Positions 7,083 through 15,851 of a stretch of 22,363 bases of DNA are shown here, one piece after another. Position numbers and translations under genes: made by a program. The stretch is from Desulfovibrio sp. UBA6121 (lineage in GTDB: Bacteria; Desulfobacterota; Desulfovibrionia; Desulfovibrionales; Desulfovibrionaceae). Every line of letters begins with the position of its first letter. The first letter of the stretch is position 1. The notes beneath the pieces were generated by a model. The model did not search any database. It was not told where the DNA came from and worked only from the letters and a program-made list of their open reading frames with translations. The stretch covers positions 31,525 to 53,887 of the forward strand of contig DIVX01000163.1 of the NCBI GenBank assembly GCA_002422505.1. The letters are read 5' to 3'.

Positions 7083-10000
7083 ACGCGCGCCGCCTGCTGC
7101 CCGGTCTGGCCGCTTTGGCCGCCCTGGCGGTGTGCCTGCCGCTGCACGCGCTTGCCGCGCCTGCGGCCAAAGTCAGCGCGCAGGCGCACAATGCCGCCCC
7201 CCAGGCCCTTGTGGACGAGGCCCTGCGCCCTCTGGCCCAGCGCGCCGCCCCGCGCCGCCTGGACGTAAACCTGCCGCAGCAGATCAGCTTCGAGACCGGA
7301 GCGGTGCAGCAGGCGGACATCACCCCGGACGGGCGCTGGCTGGCCCTCACGCGGCTTTCCGGCGGCTATGCCGAACTTTGGCTGCGCTCGCTCGACCCCG
7401 GCCTTGCCGCCCTGCCCAGACGCCTGGCCCCGGCCCTGGCCGACCGCCTCCAGCCCGCCCTTTCCCCGGACGGCGCGCGTTTGGCCTTTGTGGGCATGGA
7501 GGACGACATCAAGGGCGACATCTACGTGCTGGACCTTGCCCGCGCGGACGCAACGCCGCGCAAGCTCACCGGGCGCGACACCGAGGACGGCGCGCCCGCG
7601 TTCGCGCCGGACGGCCGCAGCCTGTATTTCCACCAGCGTCTGCCCGGCCACACCGAGCGGCGCATCGTAACCCTGCGCCTGGACGCGCCGGACAGCCCGC
7701 GCGTCATCGAGACCGCCGGCGACGCCTCCTTCCCCGCCCTCTCGCCGGACGGAACGCGCCTGGCCTTTGTGTCGCGCCGCCAAAACGCCAGCGCGGTGTA
7801 CCTTATGAATCTGCCTGCTGGCCTGCCGCAGCGCCTTACCACGGGCCGCAGCAACGAAACATCGCCGCGCTTCAGCCCGGATGGCGCAAGCGTGCTCTTC
7901 GTCAGCGCGCCCGCAGCCAGCGCGCCCAATACCGGCGCTGCCGCCGCCACGCAGGCCCCGGTCATCGCCAAGGCGGCCGCCGCGCCGGGCAGCCCGGCCC
8001 AGGCCCTCACCTCCGCCCGCTACACCGATACCGGGCCCCTTGTGGCCGGGGGCAGGCTGTATTTCCTCTCCGACAAGACCGGCCCCATGAACCTCTGGTC
8101 CCTGCCGCTGGAGGGCGAGATACCCAACCGCCCGTCCGAGGAACTACTCGGCCTGGCCGACACCCTGGCCAACCAGGTGCCCGTGGACCGGCACCTGACC
8201 ATTCTGGCCTATGGCCGCTCCGCCCGGACCGCCGGGGACGCCGCGCACCTTGCCGCCGTGGCGCTGTATTCCCAGGGGCGGCAGTACGAGGCCCTGGGCC
8301 TGGACGCTGAGGCCCTGGCCGCACACGAAGACGCTGCGCTGCTGGCCCGGCAGCCGCACTCCGGCTTTGCGCAAATTCGCGCCGTGCTGCTCAAGGCCAA
8401 GGCCGAGCGCCGCCAGGCCGTGAATGATGCGGGCCGAAGCGCGGCGCTCAAAAGCGCCCTGACCCGCTTGAACGCGCTCAGTGCCGCAAATGCCGATCCG
8501 CGCGTGCGCTGCCAGGCGGGCATAGAGCAGGCGCGCCTGCTGCTGGAGCGCGGGGGCGACTCCCGCTCCCTCACCGAGGCCTTACATTTGTTGGACAGCC
8601 AGCTGACCGCCCAGGGGCAGACGGCGGAGCAATCCGCCGAGGCGCTCTACCTCAAGGCCGAAACCTTCGCCCGCATCGGGCTGATCCAGGCCGTGCTGCC
8701 GCTGTACGCCCAGGTCATCCGCCAATATCCGGAGGACGGCCCCTGGGCCGATCTGGCGGTGTCGCGCGTGCTGGACCGCAGCCTTTCCGGCGCGGGGGAA
8801 GCGTTTGAAGACAAGGCCCAGGCGCTGGTGCTGCTAGCGGAGCAGTACCGCAGCGACCTGCCCAAGCTGTCCATCGGCGCGCAAAACCGCCTGGGCGACG
8901 TGTATTACGCCGCCGACGAATGGACCAAGGCCAAGGACGCGTACAGGCAGTCGATCGCCACCGCCCGCGATGTGCCCCAGGCCGCAACGCAGCTGGCCGC
9001 CGCGCGCATGGCCCTGGCTGAGATTTTGTACCTGGAGGAGCGCTTCCACCAGGCCCTGGACCTCTACGAAACCGAAATGGCGGCACGGCCCTTTGAGGAC
9101 CGGTTGTACCGCCTGGCCAAGGCGGCGCACCTGCGCAAGTCCGTGGCCGCGGGCGACTATCTCTTGCGCATCGGCGAAGTGCCTTCGGCCATGGCCATCT
9201 TCGCCGGGCTCCTGCGCGAGGACCCCGACCTCGTGCCCGCCCACCGGGGCATGATCCGCGCCAGCGCGGCCCTCAAAACCATCCCCGCCACCCTGGCGGA
9301 CTACAGGCGCAAACTGGCCGAAAAGCCCGACGACCCCACCCTGCTCTACGCCACGGGCCTGACCATGACCTACCTGGATGGAAAGGGGCCGCTGCTGGAG
9401 GCGCGCAGGCTCATCAGCCAGGCAATTTTGAAGAACGGGCAGGTGGAGTACTTCCACCAGACCCTGGGCTACGTGGACGAGGTGCTGGAGACCGTGCACA
9501 AGGAACGCGGGCGGCTGGAGCAGGCGCTTGAGTCGTACCAGCGGGCGCGCTTCCTGAACGCGCGGGAGCAGAACCCGGAGAACGCCGCCAACCTCGACCT
9601 GAACATCGGCAACATCCATTTTCTGCTGGGCCAATATGCCAGCGCCTTTGAGGAATACCGCAAGCGCTTCGAATCCAAGGTTCCCTTTGACAACGAGGAG
9701 ACGGAGATTCTGTTCTACCAACGCTTCGGGGCCTCGGCCTTCCAGGCGCGGGAACCGCAGCAGCCCATCCAGGCCTACTCCAAGTCCTTGGAACTGGTGG
9801 AAAAGCGCATCCAGCCCAAGTACGCTTCAGAGGTGTTCGGGCGCATCAACAAGTTCGTGTTCGACCGCGTGCTCACCCCGGCCCTGGGCCGCGCACAGGA
9901 CGCAGACAAGGCCAAGGCCCTGGCGGCACGGCAGTCCGAGCTGAACAACCGCCTCTTCGAGGCCAGCATAACCCCCGCAGGACCGCCGCCGGACCCGGCC

Positions 10001-13000
10001 TGGAACACCTATGTTTCCGCCGTGCTGGCGCTGCTTGCCGAGCAGGAGCGCATCATCAAGGAGCTGCCCCCGCTGCTGCGCGAGAACAAAGAAGCCAACA
10101 TGCAGACCCTGGCGGTAATGGCGGGCAAGGTGCGCGAGGCGCTGGGCTTCCCGCCGCGTTTCGTGGAGCTGCGCGCCGAGTTGTACGACCGTCTGGGCCT
10201 GGCCTACCAGGAGGCCGGGCGCTGGAAGGACGCCCGCGAGGCCTTTGAAAAGGCCCTGGCCATGAACACGGCCCTGGGGCTTACCAAGAACCTTGTGGCC
10301 AACCAGCGCAGCGTCTCCTACAACGCCTTCATGGAGGCCGGGCTGACCACCGGCCAGGACCGCGACAGGCTGCTCGCCCAGGCCGAGGACGGCTTCCGCC
10401 GCATCCCGGAACTGCTCAAGAAGTACGGCGTGGCCGACAAAAAATGCGGCGGGCGCGGCAAGGGCCTCATCAACCTGAGCATCGACGTGGCCCTGGACAA
10501 GACAACCGCCTCCCAGGCCGCGTACGGCTTCAACGCTGCGCAGGAATCGCGCCTGGCCGAGACCTTCCTGGCGCGCATCGCCACGGAGCGCGGCCGCCCG
10601 CGCGAGGCGCTGGGCCTTGTGGAGCGGCAGTCCAAGGGCTTCGAGCAGGGCGCAGTGGCCCAGCAGGACGCCTTCGGCGCTGCGCTTTTGCTGCACCGGG
10701 CCGGGCTGCTGGAAACCTCCCTCGGCCACGAGGCCGCAGCCTTCGAACGCTTCCGCCGCTCCGCAGAGCTGGCCCTGGAGCTGGGCAACCCCCAAAGCGC
10801 CGCGCACAACGTTACAAACATGGCCGCCGCCCTGCTGGCACTGCCGCAAGGGGGCGAGGGCTTGGCCGCCCGCCTGGCCGAACTGCGCCGTTTGGAAGAC
10901 CTGACCGCCCGCGCCCTGCGCAGCGCTCCGCCTTTGGCGGATTCCCTGGCCAGCCCAGGCTTCCACAACATCATGGCCGCCCACGGCCTGGCCCTGGCCG
11001 ACAGGCTTTCGCTCACTGAGGCAGGCAACAGCCCGGAGAACGCCGCCCAGCGCATGGACTGCCTTTCCCGCGCGGGCCAACGCCAGGCCGAAGGCTTGGC
11101 CTGGTTCACCAGCCACCCGCCCGCCACACGCCGGGCCCTTGGCCTCAATGCCGCCCTGCGCCTGAACGAGGCCGAGCTGGGCCTGCGCCTGGGGGAGGAC
11201 GCCCGGCGCGCGCAAAGTCTGAACGCGGCCCTGGCTTTGGGGGAACGCGGCCTGCTGCCCGGCGTGCGTTGGCGCGCCCTGGCCGGGCTGGGACGGCTCA
11301 AGGAGGCCCTGGCTGTGGTCCAGGCTCTGCCCGTGAATGAACTCGCCTGCGGACCGGGCGAGGTGACGCGCGCCTTTGCGCCCTTGGTGGCGGCGCTGGT
11401 AAACGCCAACAAGGCCGAGGACGCATACAACCTGCAGGAACGCTTGTCCGAATTCGAGCGCGTGGGCCGCATGGGGCGCCTGGGCGTGCCCGCGCCCGCC
11501 AGCGCAGAGCTTGGGCTGTTGCGGCGTAGCGGCGCGCGCCTGCTGGCCCTGCGCGACCTCAAGGCCCGGCTTGCCGTGACCAAGGACCAGGACCGGGTGG
11601 AGCTCACGCGCCGCCTGGAGCAGGAGCAGGAGATCCTGACGCAGGAACTGGGCGCGGAGCGCGAGTATCTGCCCGGCGTGGCCCGGCTGGGCGCAAGCCC
11701 GGCGGAGCAGGACTGGCTGCTGCTGCTCTTTGGCCTGAGCGCGGAACTTTCCGCCACGGCGGATACCGCCGTCACCGCAGGAAACGACGCCACGGGCGCG
11801 GCCCTGCGCCAGCGCCATGCCGAGCTTTCGGCCCGGCTGGCCGCCCTCCAGGCCGAGGCCGCCAAGACCCTGGGCAGACAGGACGCCCCCGGCGCGCTGG
11901 GGCTCATTCTGGCCGCCCCAACGGAAGCCATGGACCTCATGGACGCCCTGCCAAAAAACACGCACGCCCTGCGCCTGGCCTTGCTGCCGGGCGGCGCCTG
12001 GGTCGGCTTCCGGCTCGATGCCGATTCCGTGGGCCAGCTTGACCTGGGCAAGGGGGCGCAGCCGACCCTGCCGCCTTTGGCCGCTGGCGAAAAGCGCCTG
12101 CTGCTCTTTGAGGAGCCGGGCCTCCTGCCCGCGCAGGACGCCGCGAGCGCCCTGTCCCTTGGGCTTTCCGGCACGCACATGCAGCGCAGCCTGGCCCTGC
12201 GCAAGCCCTTCCGCAAGAATGTGCTGTTCGTTTCCGGCGCGTATGCCGCGCCACAATCCTTTGAGGCGACCAGCGCCGCTGTCGGCCAGGCCGACCTGCC
12301 CGCCCTGGCCGCCAACGCGCATACGCTGGTGGCCTCGGCCCCGGTGCGCGCCGCGCACAGCGCGCCAAGCCGCCAGGACCAGCCCAGCGTACGCTTCCTG
12401 GCCCTGGCGCCGGACAACAGCAGCGGCAAGAACGCCCCGTCCGAGCCCCGCGCCCTGACCGAGCTGGCCGCGCCCCTGCAGGACGCCTCCCTGGCGGTGC
12501 TGGCCAAGGCTGCGCCCCAGGATCTGGCCCTTACGGCGCATCTGCTCTCCCTCTATGGCGTGCCCGCTGTGCTGGCCGCGCAGGATGGCGCGCCCAAGGC
12601 CTTTGTTGAGCCTTTTCTCACCGCGTACGGCTCGGCCTCGGCTTCCGGGGCCAAGGCTGCGGCCCAGGCCCTCACGCCTACGCGCTGGCTGCTCCTGGGC
12701 GATCCCGGCCTCAACGCGCAGGAGGCCGGCGTCTTCGCCGCCAACCAGTTCAACCACTATGTGCGCACGGGCGTGGAGGCCTTCAAGGCTGGGAAAAGCG
12801 CCCAGGCCCTCGCCCAGTTCGAAAACGCCCTGCGCGTGGCCCGCGCTTCCGCCGCAGACAGCCGCTTCAGGCAAAGCCTGCCGGACATCTTGTCCTACAG
12901 CCGCAAAAGCGCCTTTGAACTCGGACAGTTGGACAAGGCTCTGGCCTACGCCCAGGAGCTTGTGCAACTGGTCGCCGCTACGCGGCCGGACTCTGAGGCC

Positions 13001-15613
13001 CATGCCGAGGCCTTGCTTGGCCTGGGCGGCGTGCTGGCGCGGCTGGAGCAGTACTCCAAGGCCGTGCCGGTGCTGGAACAGGCGGCGGAAATGCTGGCCA
13101 ATCTGGAGCTTGCGCCCAAGGAGATCGAGGCCTTGTCCAGCCTGGGAGCGACCCTGGAGAACGACGTACAATACGACAAGGCCTTGCTGCGCTTTGAAGG
13201 CGCGGCCAAGCTGTCCCGCAAGGTCGGCCCGCAGGAGCTGGTGGCCAAGCAGTACTTGAGCATCGGGCGCATTCTGGACATGCGCCTTTCCCAGTACGCC
13301 CAGGCCAAACTCGCCTATGCCGAAAGCCTGCGCATTTCCACCGCCCTTGGGCACAGACCGGAAATGGCCCAGGCCGAGCTGGACCTGGGACGCTGCGCCC
13401 GGCTGCAGGGCAACTTCCCGGAGGCCGACGCCCGCTACGCCAATGCCCTGAAGCTGGCCGGGAACGGCAAGGACCAGGAACGCCTGCGCCTGCGCATCTT
13501 CATCGAGCAGGCCAACAACGCCTGGCAGCAGGCCCGCTACCAACAGGCCTTCGACCTGGAGCGCAAGGCGCTGCAAAGCGCTGAGCAGAACGGCTGGGTG
13601 CTGGAGCAGGTCATTGCCCGCAACACCGCAGGCCTGCTGTGGTGGAGCCTGGGCGACCACGAGCGCGCCCTGCGGGAGCTGGACGCCGCCCTGCCCCTGG
13701 CGAAATCCCTGCGCATCCGCAAGGACGAGGTCGCCACCACCCTAAACAATCGCGGCATGGTGGAGCGCGACATGGGCCAGCACGCCAAGGCCCTGGACAC
13801 CCTGAACGCGGCCCTGGGCATCGACCGCGAGCTGCGCTCGCGCTGGGCCATCGCCTACGACCTGCGCAACATCGCCCAAACACACACCCGCATGGGCGAT
13901 CCCAAGAAGGCCCTGCCCCTGCTGGACGAGGCCCTGGGCATCGTGGCGGCCACGGGCAACCGCATCAATCAAACCAAGATACTGCTGGCCCAGGGCGAGG
14001 CCCACCTGGCCCTGGCGGCCACGGAAACAGCCAGCGCCGCCAAGGCCCGGGCCGCCTTTGCCCAGGCCGACGCGCTGGCGCGGGACATGGCCCTGCGCGA
14101 CAGCCAATGGCGCGCCCTGCACGGCCTGGCCCGGCTGGACATGGCCGAGAAGAAGCAGCCGCAGGCCCGCGCCCTACTGGAACAGGCCGTGGCGATCATC
14201 GAGAACATGCGCGCGGAGCTCAAGGTGGACCAGCTCAAGGACGGGTTCATCGCCGACAAGGCCGTGGTCTACGAGGATTTGGTGACGCTTCTGGCCGACA
14301 TGGGCGAGGTGGCCGAGAGCTTCCGCACGGCGGAACGCTCCCGCGCGCGGAATCTCATCGACCTTTTGGGCAACAAGCGCCGCGACCCGCAGCGCAAGGA
14401 AGACAAGCCCCTGTACGACCGCATGCGCGCCTTGCGCAGGCAGTTGGACGATCAGGAGGCCCTGCTGGCCGGAGCCCAGGCCAAGAGCGAACGCGAGATT
14501 TACGCACGCGGCGTGAAGCGCGCGCAGGACGACTACCGCGACGCCCTGCTGGACTTGCAGGCCAACAGGCCGGAGCTGGCCAGCCTGGTCTCCGTGAACC
14601 CGCTGGATTTGGCTCAGGTGCAGCAGTTGCTGGAGCCCGGCGTGGGCCTGCTGGCCTACTACGTTACCGCCAGCGAGGTGCTGTGCTGGGCGGTGGACAA
14701 GGACCGCGTAGAGCTCACGCGCACGCGCATAGGCCGCGAGAGCCTGGGCAAGATGGTGCTGACCTACCGGCGCATGCTGCAGAACCTGGAGCCTGCGGAA
14801 ACCCACGCCAAGGAGCTGTACGCCCTGCTGGTGGCCCCGGCCCTGCCGGGCCTTTCTGGCGTCAAGGAGCTGGGCATCGTCCCGCACGACGCCCTGCATA
14901 CGCTCTCCTTCGCCAGCCTGACGGACGGGCAGGACTATCTCATCGACCGCTACCCGCTGTTCCAGTTGCCGAGCGCCAGCGTGTACCGCTTCACCCTGGA
15001 GCGCCGCAAGGCCCAGCGCAACACGCGCGTGCTGGCCGTGGGCAACCCGGAATTGCGCGACCAGTCCCTGGAGCTGCCCTTTGCCGAGCGCGAGGTGGCC
15101 TCGCTTTTGTGGAGCTACCCGAACATGACCGCCCTCACCGGCGAGAAGGCCACCAAGGGCTGGATCACCCAGCACATCGGCGAATTCGGCATCATCCACC
15201 TGGCCACCCATGGCGAGTTCGACCCGGTGAATCCGCTGTTCTCGGCCCTCAAGCTGGTGGGCGGCAAGCAGGAGGGCAGCGGCGACCTGGAGGCTGCGGA
15301 GATCTTCGACCTGAACATCACGGCGGACCTCATCGTGCTTTCGGCCTGCCAAACCGGCCTGGGCAAGGTGACCAGCGGCGACGAGGTGCAGGGCATGAAC
15401 CAGGCCTTTCTGTACGCCGGAACCCACGCCCTCATCTCCAGTCTCTGGCGCGTCAGCGACATCTCCACCGCCATGCTGATGAAGCAGTTCTACCGCGAGT
15501 ACCAGACCCGGACCAAGGCCGAGAGCCTGCGCCGGGCCATGCTGCACGTAAAGGCGCGCTTCCCGCATCCCGGCTACTGGAGCGCCTTTACCCTGACCGG
15601 GGACGCGCAGTAA
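7079..15613 (+). CDS. Giant exported beta-propeller/TPR protein with degenerate and active CHAT protease domains
   Basis: A 2844-aa protein with a Sec signal peptide (hydrophobic 8-25, cleavage after ALA near residue 27), so it probably acts in the periplasm. Residues about 65-350 are TolB/WD40-like (PD40) blades, each carrying a PDG motif (ITPDGRWLAL, LSPDGARLAF, FAPDGRSLYF, LSPDGTRLAF, FSPDGASVLF). Helical TPR arrays follow (about 380-1500, for example AYQEAGRWKDAREAFEKA near 1040, and about 1900-2420). Between them, about 1600-1885, is a degenerate CHAT-like domain. The linker AERSRARNLIDLLG (about 2420) precedes a CHAT caspase-like domain (about 2515-2844) with His2711 in HLATHGEF and Cys2757 in LSACQTGLG. 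Both catalytic residues are intact, so proteolysis after a sensed signal is likely. The gene starts inside the stop of the lipoprotein gene (ATGA). Substrate and trigger are unknown. Confidence 0.92.
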   Translation: MNARRLLPGLAALAALAVCLPLHALAAPAAKVSAQAHNAAPQALVDEALRPLAQRAAPRRLDVNLPQQISFETGAVQQADITPDGRWLALTRLSGGYAELWLRSLDPGLAALPRRLAPALADRLQPALSPDGARLAFVGMEDDIKGDIYVLDLARADATPRKLTGRDTEDGAPAFAPDGRSLYFHQRLPGHTERRIVTLRLDAPDSPRVIETAGDASFPALSPDGTRLAFVSRRQNASAVYLMNLPAGLPQRLTTGRSNETSPRFSPDGASVLFVSAPAASAPNTGAAAATQAPVIAKAAAAPGSPAQALTSARYTDTGPLVAGGRLYFLSDKTGPMNLWSLPLEGEIPNRPSEELLGLADTLANQVPVDRHLTILAYGRSARTAGDAAHLAAVALYSQGRQYEALGLDAEALAAHEDAALLARQPHSGFAQIRAVLLKAKAERRQAVNDAGRSAALKSALTRLNALSAANADPRVRCQAGIEQARLLLERGGDSRSLTEALHLLDSQLTAQGQTAEQSAEALYLKAETFARIGLIQAVLPLYAQVIRQYPEDGPWADLAVSRVLDRSLSGAGEAFEDKAQALVLLAEQYRSDLPKLSIGAQNRLGDVYYAADEWTKAKDAYRQSIATARDVPQAATQLAAARMALAEILYLEERFHQALDLYETEMAARPFEDRLYRLAKAAHLRKSVAAGDYLLRIGEVPSAMAIFAGLLREDPDLVPAHRGMIRASAALKTIPATLADYRRKLAEKPDDPTLLYATGLTMTYLDGKGPLLEARRLISQAILKNGQVEYFHQTLGYVDEVLETVHKERGRLEQALESYQRARFLNAREQNPENAANLDLNIGNIHFLLGQYASAFEEYRKRFESKVPFDNEETEILFYQRFGASAFQAREPQQPIQAYSKSLELVEKRIQPKYASEVFGRINKFVFDRVLTPALGRAQDADKAKALAARQSELNNRLFEASITPAGPPPDPAWNTYVSAVLALLAEQERIIKELPPLLRENKEANMQTLAVMAGKVREALGFPPRFVELRAELYDRLGLAYQEAGRWKDAREAFEKALAMNTALGLTKNLVANQRSVSYNAFMEAGLTTGQDRDRLLAQAEDGFRRIPELLKKYGVADKKCGGRGKGLINLSIDVALDKTTASQAAYGFNAAQESRLAETFLARIATERGRPREALGLVERQSKGFEQGAVAQQDAFGAALLLHRAGLLETSLGHEAAAFERFRRSAELALELGNPQSAAHNVTNMAAALLALPQGGEGLAARLAELRRLEDLTARALRSAPPLADSLASPGFHNIMAAHGLALADRLSLTEAGNSPENAAQRMDCLSRAGQRQAEGLAWFTSHPPATRRALGLNAALRLNEAELGLRLGEDARRAQSLNAALALGERGLLPGVRWRALAGLGRLKEALAVVQALPVNELACGPGEVTRAFAPLVAALVNANKAEDAYNLQERLSEFERVGRMGRLGVPAPASAELGLLRRSGARLLALRDLKARLAVTKDQDRVELTRRLEQEQEILTQELGAEREYLPGVARLGASPAEQDWLLLLFGLSAELSATADTAVTAGNDATGAALRQRHAELSARLAALQAEAAKTLGRQDAPGALGLILAAPTEAMDLMDALPKNTHALRLALLPGGAWVGFRLDADSVGQLDLGKGAQPTLPPLAAGEKRLLLFEEPGLLPAQDAASALSLGLSGTHMQRSLALRKPFRKNVLFVSGAYAAPQSFEATSAAVGQADLPALAANAHTLVASAPVRAAHSAPSRQDQPSVRFLALAPDNSSGKNAPSEPRALTELAAPLQDASLAVLAKAAPQDLALTAHLLSLYGVPAVLAAQDGAPKAFVEPFLTAYGSASASGAKAAAQALTPTRWLLLGDPGLNAQEAGVFAANQFNHYVRTGVEAFKAGKSAQALAQFENALRVARASAADSRFRQSLPDILSYSRKSAFELGQLDKALAYAQELVQLVAATRPDSEAHAEALLGLGGVLARLEQYSKAVPVLEQAAEMLANLELAPKEIEALSSLGATLENDVQYDKALLRFEGAAKLSRKVGPQELVAKQYLSIGRILDMRLSQYAQAKLAYAESLRISTALGHRPEMAQAELDLGRCARLQGNFPEADARYANALKLAGNGKDQERLRLRIFIEQANNAWQQARYQQAFDLERKALQSAEQNGWVLEQVIARNTAGLLWWSLGDHERALRELDAALPLAKSLRIRKDEVATTLNNRGMVERDMGQHAKALDTLNAALGIDRELRSRWAIAYDLRNIAQTHTRMGDPKKALPLLDEALGIVAATGNRINQTKILLAQGEAHLALAATETASAAKARAAFAQADALARDMALRDSQWRALHGLARLDMAEKKQPQARALLEQAVAIIENMRAELKVDQLKDGFIADKAVVYEDLVTLLADMGEVAESFRTAERSRARNLIDLLGNKRRDPQRKEDKPLYDRMRALRRQLDDQEALLAGAQAKSEREIYARGVKRAQDDYRDALLDLQANRPELASLVSVNPLDLAQVQQLLEPGVGLLAYYVTASEVLCWAVDKDRVELTRTRIGRESLGKMVLTYRRMLQNLEPAETHAKELYALLVAPALPGLSGVKELGIVPHDALHTLSFASLTDGQDYLIDRYPLFQLPSASVYRFTLERRKAQRNTRVLAVGNPELRDQSLELPFAEREVASLLWSYPNMTALTGEKATKGWITQHIGEFGIIHLATHGEFDPVNPLFSALKLVGGKQEGSGDLEAAEIFDLNITADLIVLSACQTGLGKVTSGDEVQGMNQAFLYAGTHALISSLWRVSDISTAMLMKQFYREYQTRTKAESLRRAMLHVKARFPHPGYWSAFTLTGDAQ
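11880..12730 (+). other. Degenerate CHAT-like (pseudo-protease) domain inside the giant protein
   Basis: Residues about 1600-1885 follow the order of the C-terminal CHAT domain. The entry strand is ALRLALLPGGAWVGFRLDAD, compared with LLAYYVTASEVLCWAVDKD. The segment FRKNVLFVSGAYAAPQSF corresponds to RNTRVLAVGNPEL. The closing region LYGVPAVLAAQDGAPKAFVEPF and RWLLLGDPGLN corresponds to AGTHALISSLWRVSD and WSAFTLTGD. The catalytic positions are lost: FLALAP (1773-1778) stands for HLATHG, with Ala1777 at the His position, and VLAKA (1807-1811) stands for VLSAC, with Ala1811 at the Cys position. The alignment is by eye. A regulatory or partner-binding role is inference. Confidence 0.6.
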
Positions 15614-15851
15614 GCGGGCGCGACATTCTGTTGCGGCGAAGAGGCGCGATGGGACGGCGTTCTGTGCTGCGGCGGCAGGCCGCACGGGGAACAGGCGGCG
15701 GCAAAAGCGTGGCGCGGGGCCTGGGGGAAAAAGGGGGAGTTCCAGCGCTTCCAGGGCGTATGCCCGCAAACGCTCCCCCTGCGTGGGCAGCTTCCCGGCC
15801 CAGCTGCCTGCACGCCCATAAGCAGGGGCAGCTCCGCCGGGCAAAACCGGG
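15614..15851. other. Non-coding gap between convergent CHAT and rel genes, with a hairpin
   Basis: About 240 GC-rich bases with no convincing gene. GGCAGCT at 15786-15792 pairs with AGCTGCC at 15802-15808 around a nine-base loop, and the stem can extend by wobble pairs. Neither strand has a T tract after it, so it is not a standard intrinsic terminator. Ending of both convergent transcripts may depend on Rho or on structure alone. Confidence 0.4.

Noticed and set aside
9827..13660. A long open frame of more than 1200 codons on the minus strand inside the giant gene, and others antisense at 4683-6143 and 19663-22227.
   Set aside because: These are antisense to well-supported genes and show compositional, low-complexity translations without domains. 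Long antisense frames are expected in GC-rich DNA.
7079..15613. The TPR-CHAT protein as a CRISPR type III-E (Craspase) partner.
   Set aside because: There is no CRISPR array or Cas gene, the protein has a signal peptide, and its propeller and size do not match that partner.
15786..15808. The inverted repeat as an intrinsic terminator.
   Set aside because: It has a usable stem but no T tract on either strand.
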